Positions 1 to 7,386 of a stretch of DNA of 41,518 nt are shown in pieces. A model generated the notes under the pieces. It saw only the letters and a program-made list of their open reading frames with translations. It ran no database searches and was not told where the DNA came from. This DNA comes from a virus: positions 1-41,518 of the IMG/VR virus record IMGVR_UViG_3300007533_000006; one strand, 5' to 3'. Made by a program: the position numbers and the translations under genes. The number at the start of each line of letters is the position of its first letter. The stretch's first letter is position 1.

Positions 1-184
1 CGTATTCCTTCAGTCGCGTCAGGTCAGTCTGTACGTCCCGCAGGGCATCGTCGGCGTGGGCACTGGCACCGTGGGCCTTGCCGAAGGCGTGCAGGTCCTC
101 CGCCCGCTTGACGGCGCGCTCCGCCGTCCGCAGGATCTGCCAATACCGTTTCTCCTTCATGGGGTCCACCTTGATGACGTTCAT
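1..184 (-). CDS. Small charged hypothetical protein, 3' end cut by window edge
   Basis: The reading frame opens with ATG at 184 (residues MNVIKVDPMKEK) and runs off the left edge after 61 codons. Its ATG overlaps the stop of the upstream membrane-protein gene as ATGA, the coupling style seen through this whole arm. The visible part is hydrophilic and predicted helical, rich in Ala, Lys, Arg and Asp, with no recognised motif. If the window ends are joined as a circle, the frame continues for seven more codons and stops just inside the SNase-like gene at the right end, giving about 68 residues. The function is unknown. Confidence 0.6.
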   Translation of the reverse strand, partial: MNVIKVDPMKEKRYWQILRTAERAVKRAEDLHAFGKAHGASAHADDALRDVQTDLTRLKEY

Positions 185-720
185 GACAATACCCATGCCA
201 TCATTACGACAAGATAGGCCCCTGCCGCGAACCGCTCACCCATGGCGACCATGGTATAGACGTGCGGACGGGTGCTGTAAAATGCGTAGGCCAGCAGTAG
301 AGCCAGTACGATACTCCCGAAGACCACCATTTTCAGCCACGGGTCCACCGGCAGGAACACCAGTCCCAACCCGGTAGCAACATATGCCGCAGTGGCTCCC
401 CGCAAGTGCCATACTCGATCATAATAGAAGTATGCTGTGGCCCCGGCGATGATGGTGCCCAGCCCACCCACGGCCAACAGCAGGGGTGGCCAGAAACGGC
501 CGGCCCCCATACCAAGGGCGGTGGCCATCGAGATGAGCGCGATGCCCAGCGCGATGAAGCCGCTGTTAAGCCGCCGCCCCTTGGGGCCGTGCAGATACGC
601 GCTAATCTCATCGCGGCGCCAGTTTAACCGCCGGTTATGCCCCTGCGACCACCACAGGGAGACCACGAAATAGGCCGACAGCACGGCCGTCACCAGTTTG
701 TAGACAGAGATTCCGTCCAT
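181..720 (-). CDS. Multi-pass membrane protein of unknown function
   Basis: This protein of about 179 residues has five or six hydrophobic stretches. One is near residues 8-25, followed by a basic cytoplasm-like segment with RRLNWRRDE, then closely spaced membrane segments from about residue 55 to the C terminus. An AGGAGG ribosome-binding site lies over the stop of the upstream gene. Two adjacent ATG codons are possible (723 and 720), and 720 has the better spacing of 8 bases. No family is recognised. Lying at the end of the early arm, it could be an accessory or superinfection-related protein, but nothing in the sequence proves this. Confidence 0.7.
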   Translation of the reverse strand: MDGISVYKLVTAVLSAYFVVSLWWSQGHNRRLNWRRDEISAYLHGPKGRRLNSGFIALGIALISMATALGMGAGRFWPPLLLAVGGLGTIIAGATAYFYYDRVWHLRGATAAYVATGLGLVFLPVDPWLKMVVFGSIVLALLLAYAFYSTRPHVYTMVAMGERFAAGAYLVVMMAWVLS

Positions 721-732
721 CATCGCATCCTC

Positions 733-999
733 CTAGAGCGTTATGCCGTAGTGCTTGGAGCACCACTCAAGGTCTTCACGAACCCAGTTGAGACGAGCGT
801 GATTGTTGTACACGCCTATGAGCGTAGCGCGCTCTCCACAACGATCCAACATTACTCTAAAATCCCTTCTGTCCTCCACGAAGGCCCGGAAGTCGCCACC
901 TATCCGGTAGACAACCACCCGCCCATGATGCTTCGCAGCTTGGTAGATGCTGCGAGTCCTCCGTTCCAGCCCTGTCTGAACCACCGTTGCTGCCGCCAT
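733..999 (-). CDS. Small basic hypothetical protein (88 aa)
   Basis: The frame is open further upstream to 1167, but that part lies inside the neighbouring gene in another frame. The ATG at 999 (MAAATVVQTGLERR) is preceded by AAAGGGGAT, so it is taken as the start. The protein is basic and mixed alpha/beta in character, with the segment HGRVVVYRIGGDFRAFVED, and ends in WCSKHYGITL. It resembles many short phage early proteins, but no family is recognised. Confidence 0.55.
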   Translation of the reverse strand: MAAATVVQTGLERRTRSIYQAAKHHGRVVVYRIGGDFRAFVEDRRDFRVMLDRCGERATLIGVYNNHARLNWVREDLEWCSKHYGITL

Positions 1000-1012
1000 G
1001 ACCCATCCCCTT

Positions 1013-1420
1013 TCAGTCTTGATCCACGTAGTTCCTGTCCGCCCCGCAGCCATCGTCGCTGTCAGAGAGCGGGTTGCTAGTTTGCCCCTCCTCTTGCTGT
1101 TGTACATACCGGCGCAGGTAGTGTTCCTCCACGAGGAGCAGGTACCGGCGCAAGTCCCGAATGTCATCTAGCGGACCATCCTTTACCCCAGACCCATCCC
1201 GGTCCACAAGAAGGTCAATAATGTCGTAGTCGTAGGGCTCCACTTGGTTTTCCAAGCGGTCCCACTTGCGAGCCAGCATCATGAAGGCCCCGACACCACC
1301 ACGCTTTATCCAGCTAGATCCGTAGGTAAGGTTCTTTTCGTACACCACGCCAGCATCCGCAGCAGCTAAGTAGCGCAGCAGGTTGAAATCCGCAACATCA
1401 TCAAGAACCTTGACAGACAT
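1013..1420 (-). CDS. DUF1599 / Nmad1-like nucleotide-modification-associated protein
   Basis: This 135-residue protein starts at ATG 1420 behind a clear GAGGAG. The features seen are YGSSW at residues 33-37, the basic helix LARKWDRLEN around 49-58, and the acidic helix DDIRDLRRYLLL at 85-96. This order (YG.SW, then K/R-rich helix with RL, then D..D..RY) matches the DUF1599 family, named nucleotide modification associated domain 1. Members are found near DNA base-modification genes in phages, and their biochemical role is unsettled. The start overlaps the end of the HD nucleotidase gene by 20 bases. The family call comes from pattern recognition alone. The polar C-terminal tail has no recognised motif. 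Confidence 0.6.
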   Translation of the reverse strand: MSVKVLDDVADFNLLRYLAAADAGVVYEKNLTYGSSWIKRGGVGAFMMLARKWDRLENQVEPYDYDIIDLLVDRDGSGVKDGPLDDIRDLRRYLLLVEEHYLRRYVQQQEEGQTSNPLSDSDDGCGADRNYVDQD

Positions 1421-1937
1421 GGTACTGCTCCTCATAGTAACTGGCGATCTGATCCACCCCGGGCACGGTATACCGGAGCCCGGAGTTGATGTAGCTGCGG
1501 ATGTTGCGATACACCTCCTGCATGTGCTGGTTACCCAGTTGGATCTCAAAGATGGCGAACCCCATCAAGTCCAGCCAGTCAGCCGCCTTGGCTATTGCGG
1601 TTTCCTCGGGGGTTAGCTGCTCCGCTGCTGGGTAGCTGTGAATATGGTTTTCCTCGGCCCATTTACGCTCCACTGCTCTCAGAGCGATAGCCAATTCCGC
1701 GTTCTCCACTTTGGCTGGTGCCGGTACGTCTCCAGTGTAGATCTCCGCTGCGTCGTGCTCCAGAAGGTGAGTCACGATGGCCAGCTTGTTCACATCTACA
1801 GAGCTGTAGCCTGCGATGGTCAGAGCGATAGCGATAGCATTGGCAGTGTGCTCCCCGATGGTCTGGCCAGTGATTGTAGGGACCGTGTGCAGGCGATCTA
1901 CGTGCATGGCCCGGCGGAAGGTGTCGAGTTCGCGCAT
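1401..1937 (-). CDS. HD-domain 5'-deoxynucleotidase, YfbR-like
   Basis: This 178-residue protein has the metal-binding pattern of the HD phosphohydrolases: H30 in GEHT, H61-D62 in EHDAAEIYTGDVPAP, and D120 in KAADWLDL. The stretch after the HD pair (AAEIYTGDVPAP) is typical of YfbR, which removes the phosphate from deoxynucleoside 5'-monophosphates. Next to a thymidylate synthase-like gene, such an enzyme would plausibly lower normal dTMP or dCMP pools so that a modified precursor is used instead. That role is inferred from context. The start at 1937 has GAGGAG 8 bases upstream. The gene lies 4 bases after the synthase stop. Confidence 0.8.
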   Translation of the reverse strand: MRELDTFRRAMHVDRLHTVPTITGQTIGEHTANAIAIALTIAGYSSVDVNKLAIVTHLLEHDAAEIYTGDVPAPAKVENAELAIALRAVERKWAEENHIHSYPAAEQLTPEETAIAKAADWLDLMGFAIFEIQLGNQHMQEVYRNIRSYINSGLRYTVPGVDQIASYYEEQYHVCQGS

Positions 1938-1941
1938 TAGT

Positions 1942-2982
1942 TCATCTCCTCATCATGAGCCAGCGCCGGCCGGCTTCCACCCAATCTGGCGAATGAGCTT
2001 GGTACTGGATAGCTTCGTCCAGCACCTGTATTGCAAGCGCAGGATCATGAGTATATTTCCACTGCCCCCATGCTAGATACATGGGGAGCACCACCTCATT
2101 GAAAAATCGGCTACGATATGCACCAGACTCTACTGGAATGCCATGATCCCAGTGATAAAAGAAAGTGGAGCGGTCTCCATCAAACATTGTGATGTCGCCA
2201 TCATCGGCAAGAGGAACCCTGGGATGCAGGTGCACATCCTGCTCGGCTGCTGTAATCAACTTGGAAGCTGTATAATCCGCTTCCCTATAAACCCGAGACA
2301 GGCGTCTCCATACCTCTCCGCCCGGACCCTCAGTGTAGACATGGAAGCTGTCGGAGATCTGGGTATAGGTGCCGATTTCGTAGCCGGTATGCGCCGCCAA
2401 CCATTCCAGCAGCATGGAGAACTGGACAGCATTGGCACCATAAGCTCCCCAGATCATATCGTTGGAGCGGCAGCACACCCGCATGTGTAGAAAGCCATGG
2501 CGTATCTTCAGGAAGATCAGATCGTTGCAGGGCAGATCCAGCCCATCATGCTCCAGATCCAGCTCATGGTCCCATATCTGCAGCACCGCCCTACGTGTGC
2601 CGGGATCCTCACGCAACAGGTTAATGACCTGATAGAGTTGCCGGCCCATGCGGGCACCATAAGCCCCATGGAAGCTGGTGCCGTCGTCGCTGTAGTCCGC
2701 CATCCTTTGATTGAAGTATGACAGGAATGCAACATCCTGCCGGCACGCTAATATCCAGAGAGACTCCATCAGATGGAAAAAGGGGTTTGCATCCCGGCAA
2801 GCGGAGAACAAAACTCTTTCCGCTGGACGTCGGTACGTGGTGGCTACGGGGTGCATGTATTCCAACGTCGGACCACCACGTGAATCCTGCGCATTGACGT
2901 GACCCATTTCCTTCCCCTCCAGCATCAGCTCTACGCCGCGCCAAAGGGCTTCATTAACATTACGGACGGTTAGAACTTTCAT
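1942..2982 (-). CDS. Thymidylate synthase / deoxyuridylate hydroxymethylase family protein
   Basis: This 346-residue protein has the thymidylate synthase fold signatures. The catalytic Cys152 lies in LPCND, where classical enzymes have PCH. The phosphate-binding RSND (R172, S173, D175) is present, Asn184 sits in GAYGAN at the place of the uracil-reading Asn, and H214-x-Y216 lies in SFHVY. The retained Asn points to dUMP rather than dCMP as substrate. Phage members make either dTMP or 5-hydroxymethyl-dUMP, and sequence alone does not separate the two. Beside the pyrophosphorylase-like and glycosyltransferase genes, hydroxymethylation is the more likely role. The ATG at 2982 is chosen because of the AAGGCGT upstream. 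An ATG at 3009 is also possible. The gene overlaps the end of the glycosyltransferase gene by 23 bases. Confidence 0.85.
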   Translation of the reverse strand: MKVLTVRNVNEALWRGVELMLEGKEMGHVNAQDSRGGPTLEYMHPVATTYRRPAERVLFSACRDANPFFHLMESLWILACRQDVAFLSYFNQRMADYSDDGTSFHGAYGARMGRQLYQVINLLREDPGTRRAVLQIWDHELDLEHDGLDLPCNDLIFLKIRHGFLHMRVCCRSNDMIWGAYGANAVQFSMLLEWLAAHTGYEIGTYTQISDSFHVYTEGPGGEVWRRLSRVYREADYTASKLITAAEQDVHLHPRVPLADDGDITMFDGDRSTFFYHWDHGIPVESGAYRSRFFNEVVLPMYLAWGQWKYTHDPALAIQVLDEAIQYQAHSPDWVEAGRRWLMMRR

Positions 2983-3736
2983 ACGCCTTCTTCCAGTAGA
3001 CAGTGACATCAAGAGAATCCCCGAGCCCGCCTCTGGTGTGCTTCTCGCGTATCTTTACGAACTCCGGGAATTTCTCCGCCAGTGCCCGGGCCGCCTTGGC
3101 CTGAGCTTCGAGCGATCGGTACCTGCTGCATCCTCCCTGGAGGTTGGTACCCCTTTGATTTTGAGCGTAAAGCGTCCAGACCTTGAACGCGTGACCTTGG
3201 GTAAGCAGTTGCAGAGCAACATCGAAGTCCTCCATGATTCCCAGGGTCGGCCGGTTCTCTAAATAAGCATCCCGGCGGAACGCCACCGCTCGAGTGCATC
3301 GCACGTTGTACACGTGGGGGAGAGGCATATGGTTGTTACCCTCTCGGTGGCTTATGCCGACGTGCGAGTGCTTGTCCAAGTCCTTGGCGACCCGGTTGAA
3401 CATACCATCCAATTCTCTATCAGACATGTCACGCAAACGTGGCTTGATAGAGCCCCTATCTCGGATGTAGAAGCTCAGGTCATCATCCAACATCATAAAC
3501 TTGTCTGTCGCGAACCGAGCGATGTTGATGCGAGTCCGGCTGATGCTCCTACCCCCGCACCTGTCCGCCAGCACCCCAGCGATGCCCGCCTGCGCAGCGA
3601 GCCGGCGGTAGTGGGGCATTTCATCCGAGGGGCAGAAGATAAAGGTGCTCTCTCTCCAGCGCTTGGGGATGGTAAAGGCAGTGTGTTTACTCCCTCGTAG
3701 ATGGTGCCGGCCGGCACTGGGTATTGCGATGATCAT
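2960..3736 (-). CDS. GT-A fold glycosyltransferase, TET-associated (TAGT) type
   Basis: This 258-residue protein begins with a strand-plus-loop typical of nucleotide-sugar binding (MIIAIPSAGR). It carries a DDD metal/nucleotide motif at residues 84-86 in MLDDDLSF and an acidic MEDFDVALQLL segment around 168-178 that could hold the catalytic residue. This order matches TET-associated glycosyltransferases, which are predicted to add sugars to hydroxymethylated pyrimidines in phage DNA. The start overlaps the stop of the upstream pyrophosphorylase-like gene as TGATG, so the two are translationally coupled. The sugar and acceptor are not readable from the sequence. The frame is open upstream to 3817, but that part lies inside the neighbouring gene. 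Confidence 0.75.
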   Translation of the reverse strand: MIIAIPSAGRHHLRGSKHTAFTIPKRWRESTFIFCPSDEMPHYRRLAAQAGIAGVLADRCGGRSISRTRINIARFATDKFMMLDDDLSFYIRDRGSIKPRLRDMSDRELDGMFNRVAKDLDKHSHVGISHREGNNHMPLPHVYNVRCTRAVAFRRDAYLENRPTLGIMEDFDVALQLLTQGHAFKVWTLYAQNQRGTNLQGGCSRYRSLEAQAKAARALAEKFPEFVKIREKHTRGGLGDSLDVTVYWKKAYESSNRP

Positions 3737-4578
3737 CAGAAATACTCCGAAGGCGTGAACTTGGCTCGGACGGAGCCCTCGCCCAGCCGCAGCCGCTCGT
3801 ACTTGTCGTATTCGCATAGACTATGTTCGATGTCTCGCATCTCCAGACCGACATTGCTGAAGTACTTGGGTAGCTTGTGCCGCGCCATCTTCAGCAGCTC
3901 GTGCATCTCCACGACAGCTTGGTGGTCCTTGACTGGAGCGCGTACTGGGCGCCCCCAGAATCGATTAAGGCCCCGCTTAGCCCCGGGGCCGGCATGAGCC
4001 CACGTACAGGCGTCCTCCACCTGCCCCCGCATGGGCGGCAGGTGCCGCAGATCGCTCACAACTTCATAGGCCATGAACCCACCGAACCCTGGGATGGTCC
4101 GCACCTTGCGCCACGTTTCTTCTAGGGAATGGGGCACCACGCAAATGCGGGCACGATGCAGGGGGTCCAGCATCTTGTAGACCACTTGATCAATCTTGTC
4201 CCCGCCCAGTGTCCCAGTAATGATATAAGCTCCTGTGAACACTTTCTCGCCCCGGGCTCGACGCTGCTTCATAACCTTAGCTACCCGGTCCGGGTTCCAC
4301 CGCTTGGGAAAGCCGATCTCGGCCAGAGTAGGGGGCCAGTTAATCTGACGAGCAAGGGCCATAGCGAGAACCATGTTGCGGTGCCCCTCGTAGGGCTGGC
4401 CCCAGTTATGCGTGATCCATTGAGAGACCTTGTCTTGCCAGCGGAACACATTACAGAATCGGTACTGTTGCAAGATGGGATCGTCAGTCCATGGTTGGGG
4501 TAGCCCGCGCGCTCGTCTGAGGAATACCTCCTCCCGCTCCTGCATCCAGTACCAGAGATTATCGGGGTTGCTGCTCAT
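3736..4578 (-). CDS. Alpha-glutamyl/putrescinyl-thymine pyrophosphorylase-like (HhH, HMUDK-helical family)
   Basis: This protein of about 280 residues carries the N-terminal signature WYWMQERE followed by PWTDDPIL (29-36) and YRFCNVFRWQDKV (39-51). In its second half it has a helix-hairpin-helix segment, IPGFGGFMAYEVVSDL (162-177), and then AHAGPGAKRGLNR (194-206). This arrangement belongs to the DNA-glycosylase-like superfamily that includes the phage alpha-glutamyl/putrescinyl-thymine pyrophosphorylases and the helical domain of 5-hydroxymethyluridine DNA kinases. In characterised phages the pyrophosphorylases replace the pyrophosphate on activated 5-hydroxymethyluracil in DNA with an amine or amino acid. 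No kinase P-loop is present in this protein. The start could be GTG 4584, ATG 4581 or ATG 4578. The last is best spaced from GGGAG. Confidence 0.75.
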   Translation of the reverse strand: MSSNPDNLWYWMQEREEVFLRRARGLPQPWTDDPILQQYRFCNVFRWQDKVSQWITHNWGQPYEGHRNMVLAMALARQINWPPTLAEIGFPKRWNPDRVAKVMKQRRARGEKVFTGAYIITGTLGGDKIDQVVYKMLDPLHRARICVVPHSLEETWRKVRTIPGFGGFMAYEVVSDLRHLPPMRGQVEDACTWAHAGPGAKRGLNRFWGRPVRAPVKDHQAVVEMHELLKMARHKLPKYFSNVGLEMRDIEHSLCEYDKYERLRLGEGSVRAKFTPSEYF

Positions 4579-4596
4579 CATCACTCTCCCGCAAAG

Positions 4597-4626
4597 GCGG
4601 GCGGGGCTACCTCCTACCCCGCCCGC
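4597..4626 (-). terminator. GC-rich hairpin, possible attenuator
   Basis: A perfect 10-bp inverted repeat (GCGGGCGGGG and CCCCGCCCGC) with a 10-base loop lies between the gene ending at 4637 and the pyrophosphorylase-like gene. On the minus strand it is followed by CTTTGC, so the U tract is poor. It may slow or partly stop transcription into the modification block, or protect RNA ends. A full terminator is less certain. Confidence 0.45.
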
Positions 4627-4636
4627 TTGCTGGGCA

Positions 4637-5527
4637 TCAGCTCACCTCAATGAAGCCCTTGCGCAGATCCCAGTTGATGTCGCCCCGGGTTCCACCAGCT
4701 TCGATGAAGTCACCGACTGTCTTCACATCCTTGCGGAAGTACAGGTCGAAGCGGTCGGCACTGGCGGTACCGGCGCGCTTGGGGTTCTCCCCGACCAGGA
4801 CCTTGATCTTGGACCTGTCGGATACTTCAGGAGCCCGGCCCTTGCCCATGTTCGCAGGCGGGTAGGGGAGATTGCCCTTGGCAGGCGCCTTACCCTTGGC
4901 GGAGGACGCCTTGGGGGCCTTGGGGGCCTTGGGGGCCTTGGGGGCCTTGGGGCTGGTAGTTCCCTTGGCCATCTTAGCAGTGGCCTTGCGGCTGGGCTTT
5001 GCCGTGCGCTTGGTGCTGTTCATCTTTTCCTCCTTCGTCTCCGAGGTATCGTCGGTCGTCTTGCTCCGGCTGCCGCCGGCTTTGATGGTCGTACCCATGT
5101 CGTCGCTCTCCGAGTTGCGGTTTACTGGAAAAATCTTCTTCCAGATACTGGGGTCATTGTAGAACGTGATCATGATACCCCATACCAACGTCGCCCCCTG
5201 CTGTGGTGAAGTGATCTCCTCCACCGGCTGGCCACCGCATATGTTGACGTGCAGTTTGGCCAGCTCTTCCTCCGAGAACACCTTCAGATCAGATGCCTCG
5301 GTGGCTATGAAATAGGGTTTGCCCTGCTCCGCATATTTATCCGACTCCTGGATTGCCTGCACATGGTCTGTGTAGGCTCCGATGACTCGGGGACCATAGT
5401 CATCATCGTTGCTGATGTCGATGATAAAGGAAGTGCCCACCGGAGCCATCGCCCCGCTCCACTGGAACGGCAGCTCATCTTGACGCTGCTCTTCCGTCTG
5501 CTCCTGCTTCTTTGCTTTGCGTGCCAT
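4637..5527 (-). CDS. Hypothetical protein with a Lys/Ala/Pro-rich histone-H1-like linker
   Basis: This 296-residue protein has an N-terminal globular part (residues 1-130) without a recognised family. A very basic linker follows (about 165-225), rich in Lys, Ala, Thr and Ser, with PKA units repeated in tandem. The C-terminal part contains KVLVGENPKRAGTASADRF and ends GDINWDLRKGFIEVS. The linker resembles histone H1 or bacterial H1-like tails, so nucleic acid binding is plausible. The start at 5527 has AGGAG 9 bases upstream. It is the first gene downstream of the short 5538-5822 gene and sits just before the modification block. Confidence 0.7.
   Translation of the reverse strand: MARKAKKQEQTEEQRQDELPFQWSGAMAPVGTSFIIDISNDDDYGPRVIGAYTDHVQAIQESDKYAEQGKPYFIATEASDLKVFSEEELAKLHVNICGGQPVEEITSPQQGATLVWGIMITFYNDPSIWKKIFPVNRNSESDDMGTTIKAGGSRSKTTDDTSETKEEKMNSTKRTAKPSRKATAKMAKGTTSPKAPKAPKAPKAPKASSAKGKAPAKGNLPYPPANMGKGRAPEVSDRSKIKVLVGENPKRAGTASADRFDLYFRKDVKTVGDFIEAGGTRGDINWDLRKGFIEVS
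4908..4952. repeat. Five tandem 9-bp units encoding Pro-Lys-Ala
   Basis: The unit GCCTTGGGG is repeated five times without gaps on the plus strand. On the coding minus strand it gives repeated Pro-Lys-Ala. The near-identity of the DNA suggests recent copy-number change by slippage. Confidence 0.9.
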
Positions 5528-5537
5528 TGCTGCTCTC

Positions 5538-5822
5538 CTAGAACTGGGCTGTGAAGAGGCGGGCTGCCGCCCCCTTGGTTATGCCGTGGGTCTTGGCAGC
5601 CTGCCGGAAGCGATAGACTGCCAGAGCCCGCTTGTCCTCGTCATCCACGTAGCGCAGGTATTTCTCGTTCTGCTTATGGATGCGAATGAGTCTGATCGGG
5701 AAGTCCATCAGGACCGCGTGCAAATACTTGGTCCCGTTGACCACCACCAGCACCGGGCGAATGCCCCGCAAGTCGGACTTCTTATTCATGAGTCCGTCGC
5801 AATGGTACATGGCGAGCTTCAT
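5538..5822 (-). CDS. Small basic hypothetical protein (94 aa)
   Basis: The frame is open to 5969, but ATG 5822 (MKLAMYHCDGLMNKKS) has a strong GGAGG 8 bases upstream and a promoter just before it, so the shorter form is taken. The protein is basic, with a beta-rich middle (RPVLVVVNGTKYLHAVLMDF) and a helical C terminus (YRFRQAAKTHGITKGAAARLF) that could bind nucleic acid. No family is recognised. It is the first gene of the transcription unit driven from 5876-5904, which leads into the modification block. Confidence 0.6.
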   Translation of the reverse strand: MKLAMYHCDGLMNKKSDLRGIRPVLVVVNGTKYLHAVLMDFPIRLIRIHKQNEKYLRYVDDEDKRALAVYRFRQAAKTHGITKGAAARLFTAQF

Positions 5823-5875
5823 CTTTGATTCCTCCATTCCCGTTCTCCGCTTGACCCTAACTTTCCTGTAAACTG

Positions 5876-5904
5876 AGTATAGCGCAAGTGGGACCAATGT
5901 GCAA
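5876..5904 (-). promoter_or_regulatory. Sigma-70-type promoter reading leftward
   Basis: On the minus strand there is TTGCAC at 5904-5899 (-35), a 17-base spacer, and TATACT at 5881-5876 (-10). It lies in the 109-base gap between the helicase gene and the start of the 94-residue gene, about 55 bases before that start. It would give the host RNA polymerase a separate entry into the genes from 5822 leftward, including the modification block. Confidence 0.75.
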
Positions 5905-5931
5905 GAATCCTGTACCATCCCCGTAGATCGA

Positions 5932-7386
5932 TCAACGTCGCGACTTCCGGTAGTCCTTGAGTGCGTCAAACATGCTCTGCTGCCCCCTGTTCTTCTTGCC
6001 GAGTCCTCTGTACATGGCCTCCTCTATAGTGCCCGACATTATTAAGCGGTGGTTGACCACTCGGTGTTGCTGCCCCTTGCGCCATAGCCGATGGATGAGC
6101 TGTATGTAGTGCTCAAGGTCCCACGTGGGACTGTGCCAGATAATGGCCCTGCCGGTTTCCTGCAGATTCAACCCGTGGGCAGCACTGCCGGGCTGCACCA
6201 TCAGCGCCGGCAGGTCCCCCGCATTCCATGCGTTCTCTATCATGGCCGCCTGCTGCTTGCTCACACCCCCGCCCAAGTGGGGGACATCCTTGCCCAATAC
6301 CTTGCGCAACCGTTCTAGGTCGTGCTCAAAGTAGTAGGCGATGAGCGCCGGCTGTCCTTGCAGCTCTTCCAGAATTTCCAGCGTAGCTTCCGCTTTCACT
6401 AAGTGGAGCTGCTCCCACCGCTCCCGCTGCCGAGACTCCGTATAGAACACCCCGCCTGCTGCTATCTGCCGGCACTTCATGGAGGCTACCCCGGCAGTGG
6501 AAGCGACTACATTGCCCTCATCCAGATCTACGAACAAGTCCTTCTCCACCTGCTCGTATACGGGCTTAACATCGTCCGGCAGTTCCAACCATACTTCATT
6601 CTCTATAAGCGGCGGCAGGGTTTGATAGTCTTCGCTGGCCATGCGCAGCACCAGTGGCCGCAGCTTCTCGTAGATCGCGTCCTCAGCCCAGTCGAACGGC
6701 ATGTAGGTATAACCACCGTAACCAGTGGGATAGAAGTAGTAGTTGCGATAATGGGTGATGTATCTACCTAGAGCTTTTCCTTCATCCAGGATGTAGATCT
6801 GCCCGAACAGGTCCTCCAGCCCCTGCGGCCGGGGTGTGCCCGTCAGTATCCAGCGTCGCGGTATGGTTCCCAGGAGCTGCCGCAACAGTTTAAACCGCTT
6901 GGTGTTGCTGCGCTTGAACTTGGTAGACTCGTCTACAATGAGCAGGTCCCACCGGCGCTTAACGCGCTTACGGGCGGCGACCAGCCATTGCAACCCCTCC
7001 GGGTTTATTACGTACAGGTCTGCTTCTCGCTCCAGAGCTGCATCTTTGTCCGGTCCGTGCAGCATCTCCACCCGCAGGTTGCGGAACTCATGCCACTTGT
7101 TAGACTCGGACCGGGGCATTTCCTTGGACCATACGGAGAACGCTGGCCGCAGTGGCGCCACTACCAGCGCGCTCTTGACCTTGCCCTTGGAGCGCAGCAC
7201 CATAAACGTCTTAAGCGCAATGGCGGTTTTCCCCATCCCAGGGTCCAGCAGTAGCCCTCCGGACATGCGGGACACCAAGAATTCCGCTGCGCGCTGCTGG
7301 TACCCTTCCCAGACATCGGCGAGTTTGGGCTTACCTGTAGCGGTATTCTTCGGATTCGATGGACGCTTCAACTTGGTCGGCGGCAT
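5932..7386 (-). CDS. SNF2-type DEAD/DEAH-box helicase / translocase
   Basis: This 484-residue superfamily 2 ATPase has Walker A DPGMGKT at residues 48-54 (motif I), VDEST in motif II with the upstream LLI strand, LTGTPRP (motif III), and GLNLQETGRAIIWHSPTWD plus QLIHRLWRKGQ (motifs V and VI) near residues 400-445. The wide QxxxRxxRxGQ-type motif VI is typical of the SNF2 branch, whose members move along double-stranded DNA. In phages such proteins often take part in replication or recombination. ATG 7386 is preferred, with GAGG 9 bases upstream. ATG 7395 directly touches the GAGG. The start region overlaps the end of the VRR-NUC gene by 56 bases. Confidence 0.88.
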   Translation of the reverse strand: MPPTKLKRPSNPKNTATGKPKLADVWEGYQQRAAEFLVSRMSGGLLLDPGMGKTAIALKTFMVLRSKGKVKSALVVAPLRPAFSVWSKEMPRSESNKWHEFRNLRVEMLHGPDKDAALEREADLYVINPEGLQWLVAARKRVKRRWDLLIVDESTKFKRSNTKRFKLLRQLLGTIPRRWILTGTPRPQGLEDLFGQIYILDEGKALGRYITHYRNYYFYPTGYGGYTYMPFDWAEDAIYEKLRPLVLRMASEDYQTLPPLIENEVWLELPDDVKPVYEQVEKDLFVDLDEGNVVASTAGVASMKCRQIAAGGVFYTESRQRERWEQLHLVKAEATLEILEELQGQPALIAYYFEHDLERLRKVLGKDVPHLGGGVSKQQAAMIENAWNAGDLPALMVQPGSAAHGLNLQETGRAIIWHSPTWDLEHYIQLIHRLWRKGQQHRVVNHRLIMSGTIEEAMYRGLGKKNRGQQSMFDALKDYRKSRR

